A stretch of DNA of 64,000 nt from Calycina herbarum (Eukaryota > Ascomycota > Leotiomycetes > Helotiales > Pezizellaceae): the NCBI GenBank assembly GCA_001414485.1, contig LLEY01000159.1:78985-142984 (forward strand), written 5' to 3'. Positions 11,596-23,719 of the stretch are shown piece after piece. A program made the translations under genes and the position numbers. The notes beneath the pieces were generated by a model. That model was given only the letters and a program-made list of their open reading frames with translations. It made no database searches and was not told where the DNA came from. How positions within the stretch are numbered: the first letter of the stretch is position 1; each line of letters begins with the position of its first letter.

Positions 11596-12400
11596 ATGTC
11601 GAGAGTTACTCCTCCCGTCACCAAGTTCACCCAAGCCATTCGAAGATCAATCTCCTCAACAGCAAACGCAGGCCGTCCCTCCAAACTCCTCGATTCCGAA
11701 ATCCGAAATGCATACCTACCCCGCTCCAAACTAGACCTCAAAAACGAATGCACAAAACGGCAGTTAAAAGTCCACGGCAGTAAATCCGAGGTGATTTTCT
11801 CCTCAACAAACCCCACATCACATCACGTTGAATATGGTCTGATGCTAATGTTCCAAACAGTTCGGGGAACGACTCGCGGCCTCAGACCTAATCAACTCCC
11901 AAAGCTACCACACCATAGGAGGCGCCCACCGACCAACACCCACCCCTCAAACCCCTCTCTATCGGACCATCCCCCTCATGCAAGGCTTCCGTACTTCCGC
12001 ACCAAAAGCTTCTCGTGGTGATGTATCTACCATAGAATCATTCATATTCCCCGAAATACCCGAAGCAGCACCTCTCAATCCCTTCTCCAAACTACGCGTT
12101 CCTCTACTTCCTGATAACTACAGTGCCTCGCATGTTGCTGAGGTGATTGATGGGGCTGTGAGTAGACCGGAGATCAGTATTGTTGCTGCACATCCGGAGA
12201 ATGTTGCGCCTGCGGCGATGAGCGAGGTTGTGGGTAATGATGGGTTGGATGTTGATATTGGGCAATTGGCTGCTAGTGCAGGGATTGTGGAGACTTCGAG
12301 TGAGGTGAAAGAGGAGGGGGTTATCAAGGAGTTATGGAATGCGGTTGTGGATGATTTGATTGGGGCTAAGAAGGGGGGTCAGCATAAGGTTGCTGTTTAA
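11596..12400 (+). CDS. SAP-domain mitochondrial protein, Aim34-like
   Basis: Exons 11596-11790 and 11861-12400 (intron 11791-11860, GTGATT/CAG, branch GCTAATG); 244 aa. The N terminus is basic and Ser/Thr-rich without acidic residues (AIRRSISSTANAGRPSK), a plausible mitochondrial presequence. A SAP-like helix-loop-helix covers about residues 40-70 (LPRSKLDLKNECTKRQLKVHGSKSE then FGERLA); the intron splits it at codon 65. The rest has a Pro-rich linker and an Ala/Val/Glu-rich C-terminal half without a clear domain. Yeast Aim34 combines a mitochondrial presequence with a SAP domain, so this is the best guess; its molecular role is not known to me. A mitochondrial DNA- or RNA-binding role is inference from the SAP fold only. 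Confidence 0.75.
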
Positions 12401-13321
12401 TTTCCTTCTGCTATTCTTTCTATGTTTTCCTGGAGTATTACTTACATCGGCTGGAGCTGATGGGTCAGGTCGGAAAAATCGACTTTGGGATTGGCTGTTT
12501 TTGCTGGTTCATGGCTGGCTGGGAAAGAGGGCGTATGAAGCTCTTATGACTGGATGACATTGTTGGTGGCTCGTGTCTGTTGCTCATGCCTTTTCTTCTT
12601 TTTCACTTCGGCATTGATGATTGTCATTAGCTTTGTTGCGATAGAATGTTTTAATCAAATTTTATTAATACCTCATATCATATGCTTCTTCTTTTGTATC
12701 CTTTTGGTATTCCGGCTTGACTGGGGATTACGATCGTATGCGTCGTCGTGTTAAGGTTTTGTGCTGAGAGTCGGTAGTAATCCTATACGAGCGGATTTCC
12801 AAGAAACGCCCAGTTCTTGGTTCTATAAAAATCTGCATTTTATTGGACTGTTCTGTGCCATGCTTGAGCAAAGAGGGCGGAATCAATCTCCGGAAACATT
12901 ATATCGGGTTGATGACTTTTTTATTCAATTCGCTCTGGAATACTGGCGGAACTGAAAACTTTCGTTTTTGGGGTCGGAGCGAGAGAGATTCAGCCATTGC
13001 TCTGCATACACCTACCTGTCTTATCACTCTAGTAACTTTATTATATTCGCAAATAATGTCAAATACCATCCGAGGATTTGTAGCAGAGCCAAGAAGGTTA
13101 AATTCTAGTTATTCTAAATTTTCTCGGAAAATACCCGACCATCCTAGGCTTTGTACAATGTATTAAAGCAGAGAGATTACACAGAGCGATGTCCGATTCA
13201 ATAGAACTGCTTCAGACCATGTTTGGGGTGAGTGACCTATCAAAAATTTAACGTCTATTTCTAGTTTTGAATTTTTTCCCCCAGCAACTTTAGTTCAGCT
13301 ACCGAACGCTACCGAAGCCTT
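12401..13321. other. Convergent 3' intergenic region
   Basis: Between the convergent 3' ends of the SAP gene and the thioesterase gene. T-rich and AT-rich, consistent with 3' UTRs; four ORFs of 64-107 codons have no recognisable content. Confidence 0.55.
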
Positions 13322-13780
13322 CTACTTCTGAACCTGCTGGACCTGTTGAATAAACTTTGTATGTGAAGCCGTAGCCACCATAGCTCCCGGAACCCCATCA
13401 ACAATTTTGTACACCCGAATAGTCGTGAAAGCCATCGACTTTCCCACCTTATTAGCAGTAGCCTCAATCTCAATCGTCTCCTCTACCTTGGCCGTCGAAA
13501 GATAGGTGATATGAATATCGACCGAAGCTCCCGTCTTCTCAAGTCCATGTGTAGCAATAGCCAACCCACCACTCCAATCCACAATAGCCGCCGTTACGGC
13601 ACCATGTATTGTACCTCTTGAATTAACATGGTTCTTTCCCAACACAAGACGTGCCTTGACTTCCCCTTTTGTCGCGGAGACAAGTGAGATGTCGGAGAAG
13701 AGGAAATCGTAGATGGGACTGTTGCCTTGCATTCGTTGCCAGACACCTGTGACATGTTCCAATTCGCTTGAGGAGGTCAT
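13322..13780 (-). CDS. Hotdog-fold thioesterase, PaaI/4HBT type
   Basis: Intronless 152-aa protein of the 4HBT/PaaI superfamily, similar in size and layout to acyl-CoA thioesterase 13-like proteins. The hotdog signature runs NSRGTIHGAVTAAIVDW: His59-Gly60 at the start of the central helix and Asp68 as the likely general acid/base. Strands follow (GASVDIHITYLSTAKVEETIEIEA and the closing KSMAFTTIRVYK). Expected reaction: hydrolysis of an acyl-CoA thioester; the substrate cannot be read from sequence. The C terminus is Gln-rich (IQQVQQVQK). There is no evident targeting peptide or peroxisomal signal. Confidence 0.88.
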   Translation of the reverse strand: MTSSSELEHVTGVWQRMQGNSPIYDFLFSDISLVSATKGEVKARLVLGKNHVNSRGTIHGAVTAAIVDWSGGLAIATHGLEKTGASVDIHITYLSTAKVEETIEIEATANKVGKSMAFTTIRVYKIVDGVPGAMVATASHTKFIQQVQQVQK

Positions 13781-14463
13781 CGTGAAGAGTGTAATGCCAA
13801 GATGTGCAGAGGGAGGGTGTTCATAAGGCTGCCTAAAGGATTCGAGGGTGGCGGGGATTGGGATTCGGGGTTGTCGTAATCAGCGGCGAAGAAGTGAGAG
13901 CCTCGAGTTTGGATCTTGGAGAGTGCAATTTGCTCTTGGCATGAAGGCGGTAATTGGCAGAAAGTAGATACCCGAGGAATCCGAACGTCCTCGTTCCTCG
14001 ATCGAGAGAAATTGGAGCGAGTTGTCTATTCTAATTGCGTTTTGAGGGTTTTCGCAAGGTTGTGGATGTTGAGGGCGCAGGGAGCTTCGAGGTTTCTTGC
14101 CTCCTTGGCGCTGACGCAACTTGGGCTGGCGGGGTCAATGAAAGCGAAGCCTGAAGTTGGAAACAGGAACCTTCAAGGGACTCATCTACTTCACTGAGTT
14201 TTTGGAGACATTCACTACACATTATTCTACTCATTCCAATCACTCTCTTCTTCCCTTCACTGTGACTTTGGAAAATCCCGCAGAAAAGGAGGACTAACCA
14301 AGAATATATTCAAAACCCCAACAACACCACTGCCTCCTCGAATCCTTTTCAGCCCCGCAATCGCAACACAGACAGACCCGAGCAGACCGGCCACAACGGC
14401 TTTGACAACCCCCTTTTGTTGGCGCATTCCGAATCTGCGCTATTTGGTTAACTAACCGCCATC
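13781..14463. other. Divergent promoter region, thioesterase/fimbrin
   Basis: Flanking genes diverge, so this should contain both promoters. The last 150 nt before fimbrin are C-rich leader-like sequence with CAACACCAC runs. No gene seen. Confidence 0.55.
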
Positions 14464-16628
14464 ATGAACGTAATCAAGCTCGTCAAGTATGCACTTTCCG
14501 GACTCCATTTCCTAAAACAAGGGGTTCAACTAACCTGTTGAGTAGGAAGTACCCTCAATTCCAGCAGGATGAGATCTTCGGTTTACAAGATGCTTTCCGC
14601 AAACTCGATGTCGACGACAAAGGATATATCGATGAGGCAACAGCGATTAAGGCGACACAAGCCAGCGAGAGACAGCCATACGATGTGGTCAGACAAGCTT
14701 TGAAGGAGGTGGAGTTGGATTCCTCGAGAAGAGTAGAGCTGGATGACTATGTTGGGGTAAGACAGCTGAATGATTCGAGTCTTGCGCAATATGCTAATTG
14801 GGATTTTTAGCTCGTTTCTAAACTTCGCGATTCCTCTCCTGCTCAGCAGCGCATGTCCACTGGACCGAAAACTCCAAGTCGTGGGGGAGTGGTATCTCAA
14901 CAAACTGGGGGAGGGCATGCTTCCAAGGGAAGTGTCAGCGGACGAATTCAGGTCCAAGGATCCTCATCCAATGTCACTCACACAATCAACGAAGATGAAA
15001 GAACGGAATTTACTCGTCACATCAATGCGGTTCTGGCTGGAGATCCAGATATCGGCTCACGGCTACCATTCCCCACGGATACATTCGAGATGTTTGACGA
15101 GTGTAAAGATGGATTGGTCCTGGCCAAATTGATCAACGACAGTGTACCGGATACCATCGATGAGCGTGTGCTGAATCGCGCGGGAAGAAAAATCAAGACC
15201 TTGAATGCATTCCACATGACTGAGAACAACAACATTGTTATCGAGTCCGCGAAGGGTATCGGCTGTTCAGTTGTGAACATTGGAAGTGGGGATATCATTG
15301 AAGTCCGAGAACATCTTATTCTTGGTCTGATCTGGCAAGTCATCCGAAGAGGTTTACTGGGCAAAATCGATATCAAATTGCACCCAGAATTATACAGACT
15401 GCTAGATGAAGACGAGACTCTAGAACAGTTCCTCAGACTTCCTCCGGAGCAAATTCTCTTGAGATGGGTAAACTACCATTTGAAGGCAGCAAACTGGCCT
15501 CGCAGGTAAGCTATTGGAACATTTCTTTATTGAATTATTACTAACGAAAAAATAGAGTAGCAAACTTCTCTAAGGATGTGAAAGATGCAGAGAACTACAC
15601 TGTTCTGTTGGCGCAAATTGCACCAGATCAATGTACCCGTGGTCCCCTACAAACTCGAGACGTTTTGCAGCGAGCAGAGCAAGTATTGCAGAATGCTGAT
15701 ACACTCGGCTGCCGAAAGTTCCTTACCCCAACATCTTTGGTTGCAGGAAACCCAAAGCTCAATCTCGCATTCGTCGCAAATCTGTTCAACACTCACCCAG
15801 CATTAGATCCAATTACCGAGGAGGAGAAGCTCCAGGTTGACGATTTCGACGCAGAAGGCGAGCGTGAAGCAAGAGTTTTCACTCTTTGGCTTAACAGTCT
15901 CGACGTTCAACCTGCAGTCAACTCTCTCTACGACGACTTGCAAAACGGTACGATTCTTCTACAGGCTTACGACAAGGTTATCAAGGGCTCAGTCAACTGG
16001 AGACATGTGAACAAAGTTCCCGCGAATGGAAACGAGATGTCGAGATTCAAGGCAGTGGAAAATACCAACTATGCCATCGAACTCGGCAAGCAAAACCGAT
16101 TCTCGCTCGTCGGTGTTCAGGGTGCCGATATCACTGATGGACAACGCACCTTGACACTCGGTCTCGTCTGGCAACTCATGCGCAAGGACATTTCCGAGAC
16201 TCTCTCCGCCCTAGCCCAACGGTTAGGAAAGCGTGAAATCTCCGACGCAGAGATGGTTAAATGGGCCAACGAGATGACACGAAAAGCTGGCAAGAACTCT
16301 TCCATCCGTTCCTTCAAGGACTCATCCATCGGTACTGGAATCTACCTCTTGGATGTGTTGGCTGGGATGAAGAGCAGCTACGTCGATTATGATCTCGTTA
16401 CTCCAGGACGAACGGACGATGATGCGTATATGAATGCGAAGCTTAGTATCAGTATTGCGAGAAAGATGGGGGCTACGATTTGGCTTGTTCCGGAGGATAT
16501 TTGCCAGGTTCGGAGTCGTCTTGTTACTACTTTTATTGGTCAGTTTTTATTTCCCCTTTAGACATTGTATGTTTCGTGCTAACTACTTAATAGGTTCCTT
16601 GATGGCGACGCATGAGAAGATGCAATGA
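14464..16628 (+). CDS. SAC6: Fimbrin (plastin), actin-bundling protein
   Basis: Actin filament cross-linker of cortical patches and endocytic sites. Exons 14464-14486, 14546-14756, 14811-15505, 15556-16538, 16594-16628; all junctions GT/AG and in frame; 648 aa (yeast Sac6 is about 640). Layout: a single recognisable EF-hand-like segment near residues 20-35 (LDVDDKGYIDE), a low-complexity linker (about 85-125), then four calponin-homology domains arranged as two actin-binding domains. Typical motifs are DGLVLAKLINDSVPDTIDERVLN, the LGLIWQVIRRGLL helix, LRWVNYHLKAANWPRR and, in the second half, LGLVWQLMRKDI and the C-terminal SIARKMGATIWLVPEDI. First and last exons are tiny (23 and 35 nt), so ab initio models may miss them; the last exon encodes SLMATHEKMQ, the normal fimbrin end. 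Confidence 0.96.
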
Positions 16629-17544
16629 GGATGATGATGTTTAACGATGTGTGAGTAGGATTCTGAAATGGGTCTCTTTGGGTGGTTCTTTTCGATCGGT
16701 GGATTGATGGATGGGCAAGGGGAAAATGGAAGGGACTTTTCTTTCTTTCTTTCCATAGCGAAGGCATAAAAAGTGCTGGTATGAATAAGAATATCCATGA
16801 TTTTTTATTATTTTCCCTTTCTTGAATGGGTTCCTCGTTGGTGTATGAGGTTTCGACCATTATATGGGATTTGGCTTTTGTTCAGGTGGAATTCTGGTGA
16901 TCATCTTACTTCTTCAATATTAAGTTAGTCAGAAGTAAAGTTCCAAGTACCACTTTAGGAATATCGGAAGGAAATTGCAATGTCACAGTACTACAGGTGG
17001 TGAGCAAAGTAAAATACGGAGTGGAAACTGAGCTTGCCATGTGGTTTTTTTCGTTTCAAAATCGTGGCGTCTAACGATACTTTGTTTAGTATTCCAAAGA
17101 AGTGCTAGCCCGAGAGAGAGAGGGGGGAGTTCAGTCTGTAAATATACAACTCAAGAAAGATTGCTTTGCGGCTACTTGTAGAGAAGAACAGGTCTACGAA
17201 CCAACTTCTCAAACAAAGATAAAAAGGCCTTCGTCATTCTACTAAAATATCCAGTGGGTATATTCCAAACCGTCACAGCACATAATAAGCCACAAGATGG
17301 AAATTGGCTCCCCGAGTTATGGTTGTCTCCTTAAAAGGAACCCGCAGGATGAACTCTACTAAATGTACAAATACTTTACTTCCGGAATCATGCGTCTCAC
17401 TGTCGTCGTACCCCTTCCCAGTCTCTTTCTTCTCTTGGATTGGCTTCGGTATAGTACTCCCAGTCTAAACAAAAGAGGATGGAAACACTCATTCCAAGGG
17501 AGGGAAGAATAAAGCAAAAGGGGAGTTGATTTGGTGTTCTTGGT

Positions 17545-17576
17545 GGTTTCGACGATAAGTCATTTTTCGACAGTAA
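17545..17576 (-). repeat. Paired 18-bp-period GTCGAAA motif, copy A
   Basis: Read on the minus strand: TTACTGTCGAAAA, five bases, then TTATCGTCGAAAC. Repeat period is 18 bp, as in the four other copies. Confidence 0.7.
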
Positions 17577-18319
17577 ACGAGTTCATGATTTGCTTTTACA
17601 CGATGTTTCTGGTCTGGAAAATTTGCTTTAGAAGCATTGCTAATCACCCTTAGAGCCTCATCCATGCTTAGTCTGTGAGTCCTTCAAGAAATTTAACAGG
17701 TTTTGTTTCGACTTCAAGATCCTCATGATACTAGAATCATCTCAAATGCACCAAGTAAATATAGAGAGAACGACGTCACTATTGAAGTCAGTAAGCACGA
17801 GAAGGGGCTGAGAACTGGCATTCACCCCTTGCTTTCCACTCGGACTTATATTATCTAAGATTCCTCTGTTTCTGTCCGAAATAACTTCATAGTAGCAAGT
17901 GATGAGTATCTCAAATAGCGTCAGCACATAGATCGGTACCCAACATATTTGGAGAAAATCCCGCTGCTCATGGAATGAAAACGCATGTGATTCGTGAGAG
18001 AAGTTTCCCAGACTTATCAGTCTTCCCGTTCTTGTGAAATAAGCGTGTACTCCCATAACTTCCTATTAAAGAAAGCCCATCATTCTCCCGTTTCTTTGCA
18101 TAGAAAAGGAGAGTGGTGGCTCAATGTATTCTAGGATCATCACAACAAGATCTTGGAATTGCCCATTGATTTCGTCTGATGTGTCGATGCACACCTATTC
18201 GGTACCAGGAAGTGAGCATCAACCAAGAGACTAGACCATTGCCAACTTCAAATTGAGATCTACTCGTCAAGTACCAGATTCAACAACATAAATTTCCACC
18301 AATTTTACGATGCTCTAAC

Positions 18320-18350
18320 TTACCGTCGAAAACTCTCTTACCGTCGAAAC
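18320..18350 (+). repeat. Paired 18-bp-period GTCGAAA motif, copy B
   Basis: TTACCGTCGAAAA, CTCTC, TTACCGTCGAAAC: the best preserved copy, with two nearly identical halves at 18-bp spacing. Confidence 0.75.
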
Positions 18351-19587
18351 GCGGATGTTTAAGTGTTTTAAGAAAGGTTAGCTCAAAGAGTAATATCCAA
18401 GTCCTGTATATAGGGAGATAACAGATGATATGACCTGCGAGAGGCTCGGGAGAAGTAAACCCTGTTACAGCAGTAGACATGAGGCAATGAAAAAGAAGTT
18501 GCCGTCTTGTGACTTTACAGCCAAAGGAGCACGAAAACCTCGCTGCTTCATCAAGTAAGTTATCGTCCAGGTCAAAGTCAAAGCATCAGCTCCCTCACTT
18601 AACTAACGAAGAGGTCGGGAAAACCCCCAAGACCTTGTGTTTCAACTTCAGTTAGCAATAGTACGAGTTGGCGACGATAGAGCGGTGATAAATTACTTTT
18701 CAATTACCTAACAAATGACCGGTATTCATTCCAAAAAAACCCCCCCCGCGGATTATACTCTGTGTTATATGCGGCGGTTCAGTTGCTCTGTGGCTCTAGG
18801 ATGTTCAATATCTTGTTCGCTGTTCAACAAATTAACCGATAAATCTCCTAGATATTTTGGGCAACATTAAGGAATAGATATTGTCAAGATGTACGATGCC
18901 CAGCACTCTCCCATAACCCCTCTATCCCCGAAATACTACATTCAAAGCACCGCTTCCCATCAAGAAATCCCAAAAGAGTGATTGTTTTCCTCATCAATAA
19001 TTGACTAGCGTCAAAATTCGGGAAATGAGGCCTCACACAAGCTACGTGTCGACCCTTTGGGTGAACAAGCCAACGGAGGAAAAGAGTGCCGGTGAGGTAT
19101 GAAAAGTGGAATTTATCATTCATTCAGGCGAAATAGAATCGAACATACTTGGGCGCTTGGAATCTCCCACTCACCGAGCCCTCTGTTCAGCTAGTTGCCT
19201 AGTTTTCTCAAAAGAGAAGGGGAGGGGAGAGCTCGTGGGAAGAACTGTTTGGAAGAGATACGCTTAAAGGCTAACTCAGCCCCAACAAATCCGAAAATGG
19301 AGAGATGAAAGGAAAGGCTGAAATGTCAGGTAATTGAATACTAAAATTCCACGTTGAATTAAACTCTCAACCCCATTTTGCGGCTTTTAACCCAATTAAT
19401 CCACCAATTGTAACCTCAACATTGGTATCTTTTTCCCCTCATCGCTCGCCGTCATCGAAAAAGACCCAAAATATCTACAAGGCAACAAGCGGAAAGAATA
19501 GCAACCCCTAGAACTCCAGTATATGTAACGCCATCGCCAATGAAGCAAGGTCTAAAGCTCGCACACCCAGAAACCCACAAATCTCAT

Positions 19588-20950
19588 CTAAATATCCTCT
19601 TTCTCGTCAATGACAACACCCCACTCATGATCCTCCTTTCCGTACATGATGTTCATCAACCATGTCTTGATGAGATGTGCGTACTCGCCGCTACCATCTC
19701 GGGCCATAGGGATATCGTAATCGACGTCCTTGTAACCAATTGCAGCAACTGGTGCAACGAAGAACTATTCAAGAGTCAGTAAAAAACTCGGGTAGATAGG
19801 GATTAGAAAAACTCACAGCAGTACCAGCTCCAAAAGCCTCAACCATACGTCCCTCCTTCACAGCATCAACAACCTCATCCATCGTAAATCTCCTCTCCAC
19901 AATTTCCAGAGCTTCCAATCCCGAAGATCCATCTGAAAGTCTCTCCCTGGCCAATTGGAGGATACTTCGTCGTGTAACACCATCAAGAATAATCTTATCA
20001 TCCAAAGGCGCAGTAACAAGTTGGAGTTTTCCCTCCTTCGTTCTCCAAACAACCATAAAGTTAGAAGCTCCAGCTTCCGTAACATGACCATCCAGAAGCC
20101 AGAGAACTTGGTGGTAGCCTCGCTCGGAAGCCTCTTTGGTTGCCATTAATGTTGGTCCGTAGTTTGCTCCGACCTTGGCGAAGCCGAATCCACCGGGCCA
20201 TGCTCTAACTCCATCGCAGGAGGCAAGCAATCTCATACCCTTGGGGTTTTCGAGTATTGGCATGAAAGTGGCGATGACGAAGAGGGTGGCTTCCTTGGGA
20301 CTGGCGACACCGAGGGCACCTCCAGAACCGATCATGCTGGGTCTGAGGTAGAGGAAGGTTCCTGGGCGGGATTTAGGGAGCCATTTTGGTCCGTCGACGG
20401 CGACCATGGCGAGGATTAACTTCTCCAATTCCTTGGGGTCGAATCCGGGGAGGGCAATACGAGTGGATGAGACCAACTATTTTATTATTAGAATGACGTC
20501 TGTTGAATTTCAGCCAAGTGCAAAACCCACCATACGCTTGCAGTTGCAATCTGGTCTGAATAATCTCAATTTTTCGTCATATCCTCTGTACATCTTCATT
20601 CCCTCGAAACACTCGGTTGCGTAGTGAAGACATGATGCGGTTGGAGCAAGAGAGAGGTTGCCATATGGTCTTAATTCAGGAGCATCCCACCCGGTGGCTG
20701 CTCGCCAAACGGCGGTAATCATATGATCGGTACATTGGGAAGCAGTGTTGATAATTGGATCTCCAGGTTCTGGGACGGTCATAGGAGTCTTGGTCTTGGT
20801 GAAGATCAATTTCGAAGAATCGAGGGATTGTAAAGTTGACGTAACCTTTACTACTGAGGCAGTCTGGGCAAGTTTCTTTTCTACGGCCGCGGCTGTAAGT
20901 TCCGAGGCCTCTTGGACGACATGTGGTGGGGTGACAGCGGAGGGTGCCAT
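19588..20950 (-). CDS. Branched-chain amino acid aminotransferase
   Basis: PLP-dependent class IV aminotransferase that interconverts Leu/Ile/Val with their 2-oxo acids using 2-oxoglutarate/glutamate. Exons 20950-20531, 20476-19817, 19764-19588 (introns 20477-20530 and 19765-19816, GTGGGT/TAG and GTGAGT/TAG); each exon is a multiple of three; 418 aa. Visible: LHYATECFEGMKMYRG near residue 115, the PLP lysine in GFAKVGANYGP at about Lys241, LDGHVTEAGASNFMV (class IV signature), and the FGAGTA loop that joins the last exon. The start at 20950 (MAPSAV) is preferred; an in-frame ATG at 21025 adds 25 residues without acidic residues that could be a mitochondrial presequence. Yeast has mitochondrial (Bat1) and cytosolic (Bat2) forms, so the start matters and is open. 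Confidence 0.94.
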
Positions 20951-22213
20951 GTTGGAGGAAGGTGGTTTAAAATATCTGACAGAAAGTGTAGTGACGGCGT
21001 TAGAGATAACAAAGAGACAGGTCAATCAATTAGACGACTCAATAGACAAAGTGATTGTGAATTGCAGAAGCGAAAAAGGAAGTCGGGAGGGGTACAAGAG
21101 TCTTTATAGAATTGAGATTGAGTCAGAGATTTCCAATGGCGTGGAAAGGGACTTTCCGTAGTGCTGCTTTCTGGTCTCGTTACCAAGCGAGTGGATCAGA
21201 GGAGGATGGTCTGGGAAGGTGTGGAACTACCTATTGGAAAAAACGTTTGACTACCTGCGTCTCTCTGGCAAGGTTATCAGCGGCCACTAGCAAAAGAGAT
21301 GCATGGCACTTCCGAGTCGGCCGTTCGTTTCCACTCTACCCGTCAAAGATTTTGCAAGCACTTGCTTGCAGTTTGGACGTCTTGCATTGTTGGCCCCTCA
21401 ATCCAGATTGGGCCATTACGGGTATGGTTACCATCACTGCTGCACGCCACCGGCGGCTCAGCTGCAGATGCAGTGACAGGTAGGACGACAGCTAAAGATG
21501 AAAGCTGGAGACATACATTACCGTGTAGACACAACACCCAGCAGGCTGGATTGCTCGAGTTTTCAAGGGCAGCTCATGTGAGGCCAGTTGAGAGGCTAGA
21601 GATTAGCCCCGTCACCGCTTTTTGATCAGGCCCTGTGTGTGCCGGTATCGCGGTAGTCCTAGTCTTTCTAAGATAATGGCAGGAAATGTTCTTTAGAGAG
21701 CCGTACGAGAATTGAAATGACGATGTTTCGTCAGAAGTTGAGGGGCGGAGCGAATCCGTACCGCGAATAGCCACCTTAAGCCGCCGCACATGACCCCCTC
21801 TTCTCTACCAACCTCGATAACTATGTGCTATTGGCAGGAAAAGCAGGTACTTCGCTGTATTTTCACAGAAATTTCATTTGCCCCATACACTTTCGTTATC
21901 TGCAGAAAAAGAGACTTCAAGGAGATAAACTTCTCTCTCTTATCAAATGAGATCACCGACGCCCGTTGCAGATTGAATTTCTCGCTAAGCGGGGGGTACG
22001 ACGCCCTTCTGGGCACATATATCGGGGTAACTCGCAGCTCGGGGTTGCTATAACCAGAAACTCTCTTCAATTATTCAACGCGTCTATCTCCAACTGTCTA
22101 CTTTTTTCTACTGGGTATTCTCCGCACGTGTTGAACGCCGAAGACAAATGCAAAATCCAACGAACCAAGACTCTCTTCCCAAAAGAACTACTGATTGGGC
22201 TGAGATACTTTCT
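20951..22213. other. Intergenic between two minus-strand genes
   Basis: Aminotransferase promoter at the left, ECT1 3' end at the right. No gene seen: ORFs of 64-137 codons at 21112, 21299, 21790, 21966 and 22148 lack recognisable content. Confidence 0.55.
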
Positions 22214-23719
22214 TCATGCAGAGCCCTCCTTCAACTTCTGTTCCTCCTCCATCTTCTCTCTTCTCAATTGGGCTTCCTCGCCAATTCCCTTGACCCCTTT
22301 CACCCGCTGTCTCTCTTCATACATATCACGGCTCTTCATAATTCGCTGGACGATCTGTCCAGCATTGACACCAGCATAATCATGCAATCCGATCTCCCTA
22401 TAGATACCCATTTCTTTGGGTGCCGTATAAGGATCATATGTAAGAGGCATGAAGCTGGTTGGTCCATGATAAACAGCATCTGGAGTACCCCACGGGGTTG
22501 ACGTGAGGTATGCTCTGGTCGGAGTAAAAGGAGCTCCGAAAATGACAGAATTGATGTACTACAACTCAATTAGCCAACCACTGTCCATAACTTCAGAACT
22601 ATCACCTACCTTGCATTGCAGTACGCATAGACCCCGCTCGTAAATGTTCATGATGGGGTAGTTTACGCCCTTCCAGTGATTGATTACCTCGTCATCATGC
22701 ACGCCAGCAATAACAAAGACTGGTCCGTAATCGGAGCCCCTCCCTGTTCTCTCTTGGACTGCTTCTTCAAGGTACCATCCTTCCTCTACACCAATCCTCT
22801 CTTCTTCTTTGATCACACGTCGGAGGAACTCAATGTGTCCGGAGGAGAAGAGATCAAAGCCTCCGTCAACATATACGACCCGTTGACCCGGCTTGGGTTG
22901 AGAACCTTCACATAGTCGGCTAAACACACCTTTCTCCTCCTCAGTATGGTCTTCTCTTGCTGCCATTGATGCAGTCCAAAACCAGACGCTTGATCCGGGG
23001 TGGAGCCCAGTCTGATCTGTAGCGTATTGCTGGATTCTTTCAGTCATGGCAACACCCTCCTTCTTTCTCTCTTCCTCAGTCCCGGAACCTTCTTGTCCAG
23101 AAAGGAGTTTGGTGAAGGACTTGATAAAGTGTGTGCGGGTGCAAAGCAGCATTCTTCCTACAAGATCTGTTGTTGAAATGCTTGGTGTCCTCTTTACCAC
23201 CTTGAATCGACCAGCAGCCTTCACATATCGATAACAATCCTCTCCACTACTATCGGATGTAATATCGTCCCCATGTACCACATATTTGCAGCCGTAATGG
23301 GAGATCCAAGGAAGAGAAGTAACATATGGCGCATACGCAACGGACTGTGTAACCCATCGGCAGGCATCCACAGCAGAGATTCTTGAAGAGGAATCAGCGG
23401 AAAGCAAGCACCAAACCCCTCTTGTGTTTACCGTTCTTCCAGCGTCATGACCGTAGGCCCCTTGTTCTCGAGGATGGACTCGTCGGAATGGATGCCGACT
23501 ACGAGCTCGGTACCTAGCTGTCGAGCTTGCAGCATTGCGCCGGCATGTCCTGAAATAGAAGTTAGTCGTATTTCCGGGGATGGCGATCTGGAAGGATTTG
23601 GGAATTGTACCATGGTGGAAGAAATCCCAGCAACCATCGACCCAAATGCGGTCGTCTAGGATTTCTGGTGCAGCATCGCCAAATGGGCCCTCTTGCTCTA
23701 GGTTCGGAGCAGTAGACAT
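22214..23719 (-). CDS. ECT1: CTP:phosphoethanolamine cytidylyltransferase
   Basis: Makes CDP-ethanolamine for the Kennedy pathway to phosphatidylethanolamine; cytosolic/ER-associated. Exons 23719-23611, 23549-23432, 23381-22610, 22558-22214, all GT/AG and in frame; 447 aa. Two cytidylyltransferase repeats: the first has WVDGCWDFFHHGHAGAM with the HxGH nucleotide motif at residues 35-38 and RTPSISTT at about 140-147 (the RTxGISTT-type motif); the second has VDGGFDLFSSGHIEFLRR at about 247-264, where HxGH has decayed to SSGH, as I recall is usual for the C-terminal half of this enzyme. The intron after FFHHG splits the first active-site motif. An in-frame ATG at 23773 would add a hydrophobic N terminus, but cytosolic homologues argue for 23719. 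Confidence 0.93.

Larger units (their letters stand above)
16629..19587. other. Gene-poor 3-kb interval
   Basis: No credible gene. It holds fimbrin 3' UTR, scattered homopolymers, and two copies of the paired 18-bp-period GTCGAAA motif (17545-17576 and 18320-18350). Minus-strand ORFs at 17742-18056, 18280-18480 and 18884-19123 have no recognisable domain. A non-coding transcript cannot be excluded. Confidence 0.5.
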
